Of a stretch of 64,000 nucleotides of DNA, positions 63,690-64,000 are shown one piece after another. Under the pieces are notes generated by a model. It saw nothing but the letters and a program-made list of their open reading frames with translations, did not search any database and had not been told where the DNA came from. Numbering within the stretch: the first letter of the stretch is position 1; each line of letters starts with the position of its first letter. Position numbers and translations under genes: made by a program. The stretch comes from Amia ocellicauda (lineage: Eukaryota; Chordata; Actinopteri; Amiiformes; Amiidae): assembly GCF_036373705.1 (NCBI RefSeq), contig NC_089853.1:32392568-32456567 (forward strand). The letters run 5' to 3'.

Positions 63690-64000
63690 TCCAGGCAAGC
63701 CACGCCCACACACGATTCAAAACGCTGGCACTGGTCGTTGGAGTAACCGTCGATCATTTTTTATGCAGCCAATAACTTTTCAGGATATTTGTGTCAATCT
63801 TTTTTAACACAGCCACTTGCAGAAGACATTTATAAAATTAAGGCGGGATTCAAAAAACTTTTTTCGTTCAAGGTTCATTCAAATTAATACAGACAACAGA
63901 GACCATAATCCTTTGCGAAGTTTGCTTTTTTATTTCCTGCTATGGGTTAGACATTTCACTTTTCATTTCTGCGTTGATATATATTGAAAGTCAATTAAAG
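63690..64000. other. No gene recognised
   Basis: Nothing supportable was seen in the last 310 bases. Confidence 0.5.

Overview
The window is vertebrate nuclear DNA, almost certainly from a ray-finned fish. The evidence is multi-exon genes with GT-AG introns, the vertebrate gene block DET1 - MRPS11 - MRPL46, and a dense load of transposons typical of fish: many Tc1/mariner families, CR1/L2-type LINEs whose first ORF carries an esterase domain, Ty3/gypsy and hAT remnants, and ATT/TA microsatellites. The species cannot be told from the sequence alone.

Layout. Positions 1-18000 hold no recognisable host gene. This stretch contains microsatellites, a tRNA-derived SINE, a 79-bp minisatellite and two old LINEs (6285-10500 on plus, 12301-15480 on minus), each split by a Tc1-type element. 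At 18144-18435 (minus) lies a well-formed open exon of an unidentified gene, head-to-head with DET1 (plus, coding exons 18983-23009). After about 7 kb of intergenic DNA with Tc1 debris comes MRPS11 (minus, six coding exons between 39169 and 30290). It is divergent from MRPL46 (plus, four coding exons 39568-42317), with 398 bp between the two start codons. All three host genes could be read exon by exon with matching phases, giving proteins of about 551, 183 and 287 residues. In human 15q26 the same three genes lie in the same order and relative orientation.

From 42400 to the end there is no recognisable host gene. The region holds a LINE 3' half (45408-46740, minus), a complete Tc1/mariner element with an intact 346-residue DD36E transposase (47656-48876), and a nested stack at 54064-57622: a hAT remnant invaded by a Ty3/gypsy element, whose LTR abuts an internally deleted Tc1. 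A second decayed gypsy element lies at 60112-62240, with two related small MITEs nearby.

How the genes fit together: MRPS11 and MRPL46 encode subunits of the small and large mitochondrial ribosomal subunits and share a short divergent promoter with a YY1-like site at the MRPL46 start codon. DET1 encodes a nuclear CUL4-DDB1 ubiquitin-ligase adaptor and appears to share its promoter with the unidentified minus-strand gene. The points most worth a second look are that divergent ORF, the intact DD36E transposon, two sibling DD34E elements with complementary deletions, and exon-like tandem units at 62831-63072.
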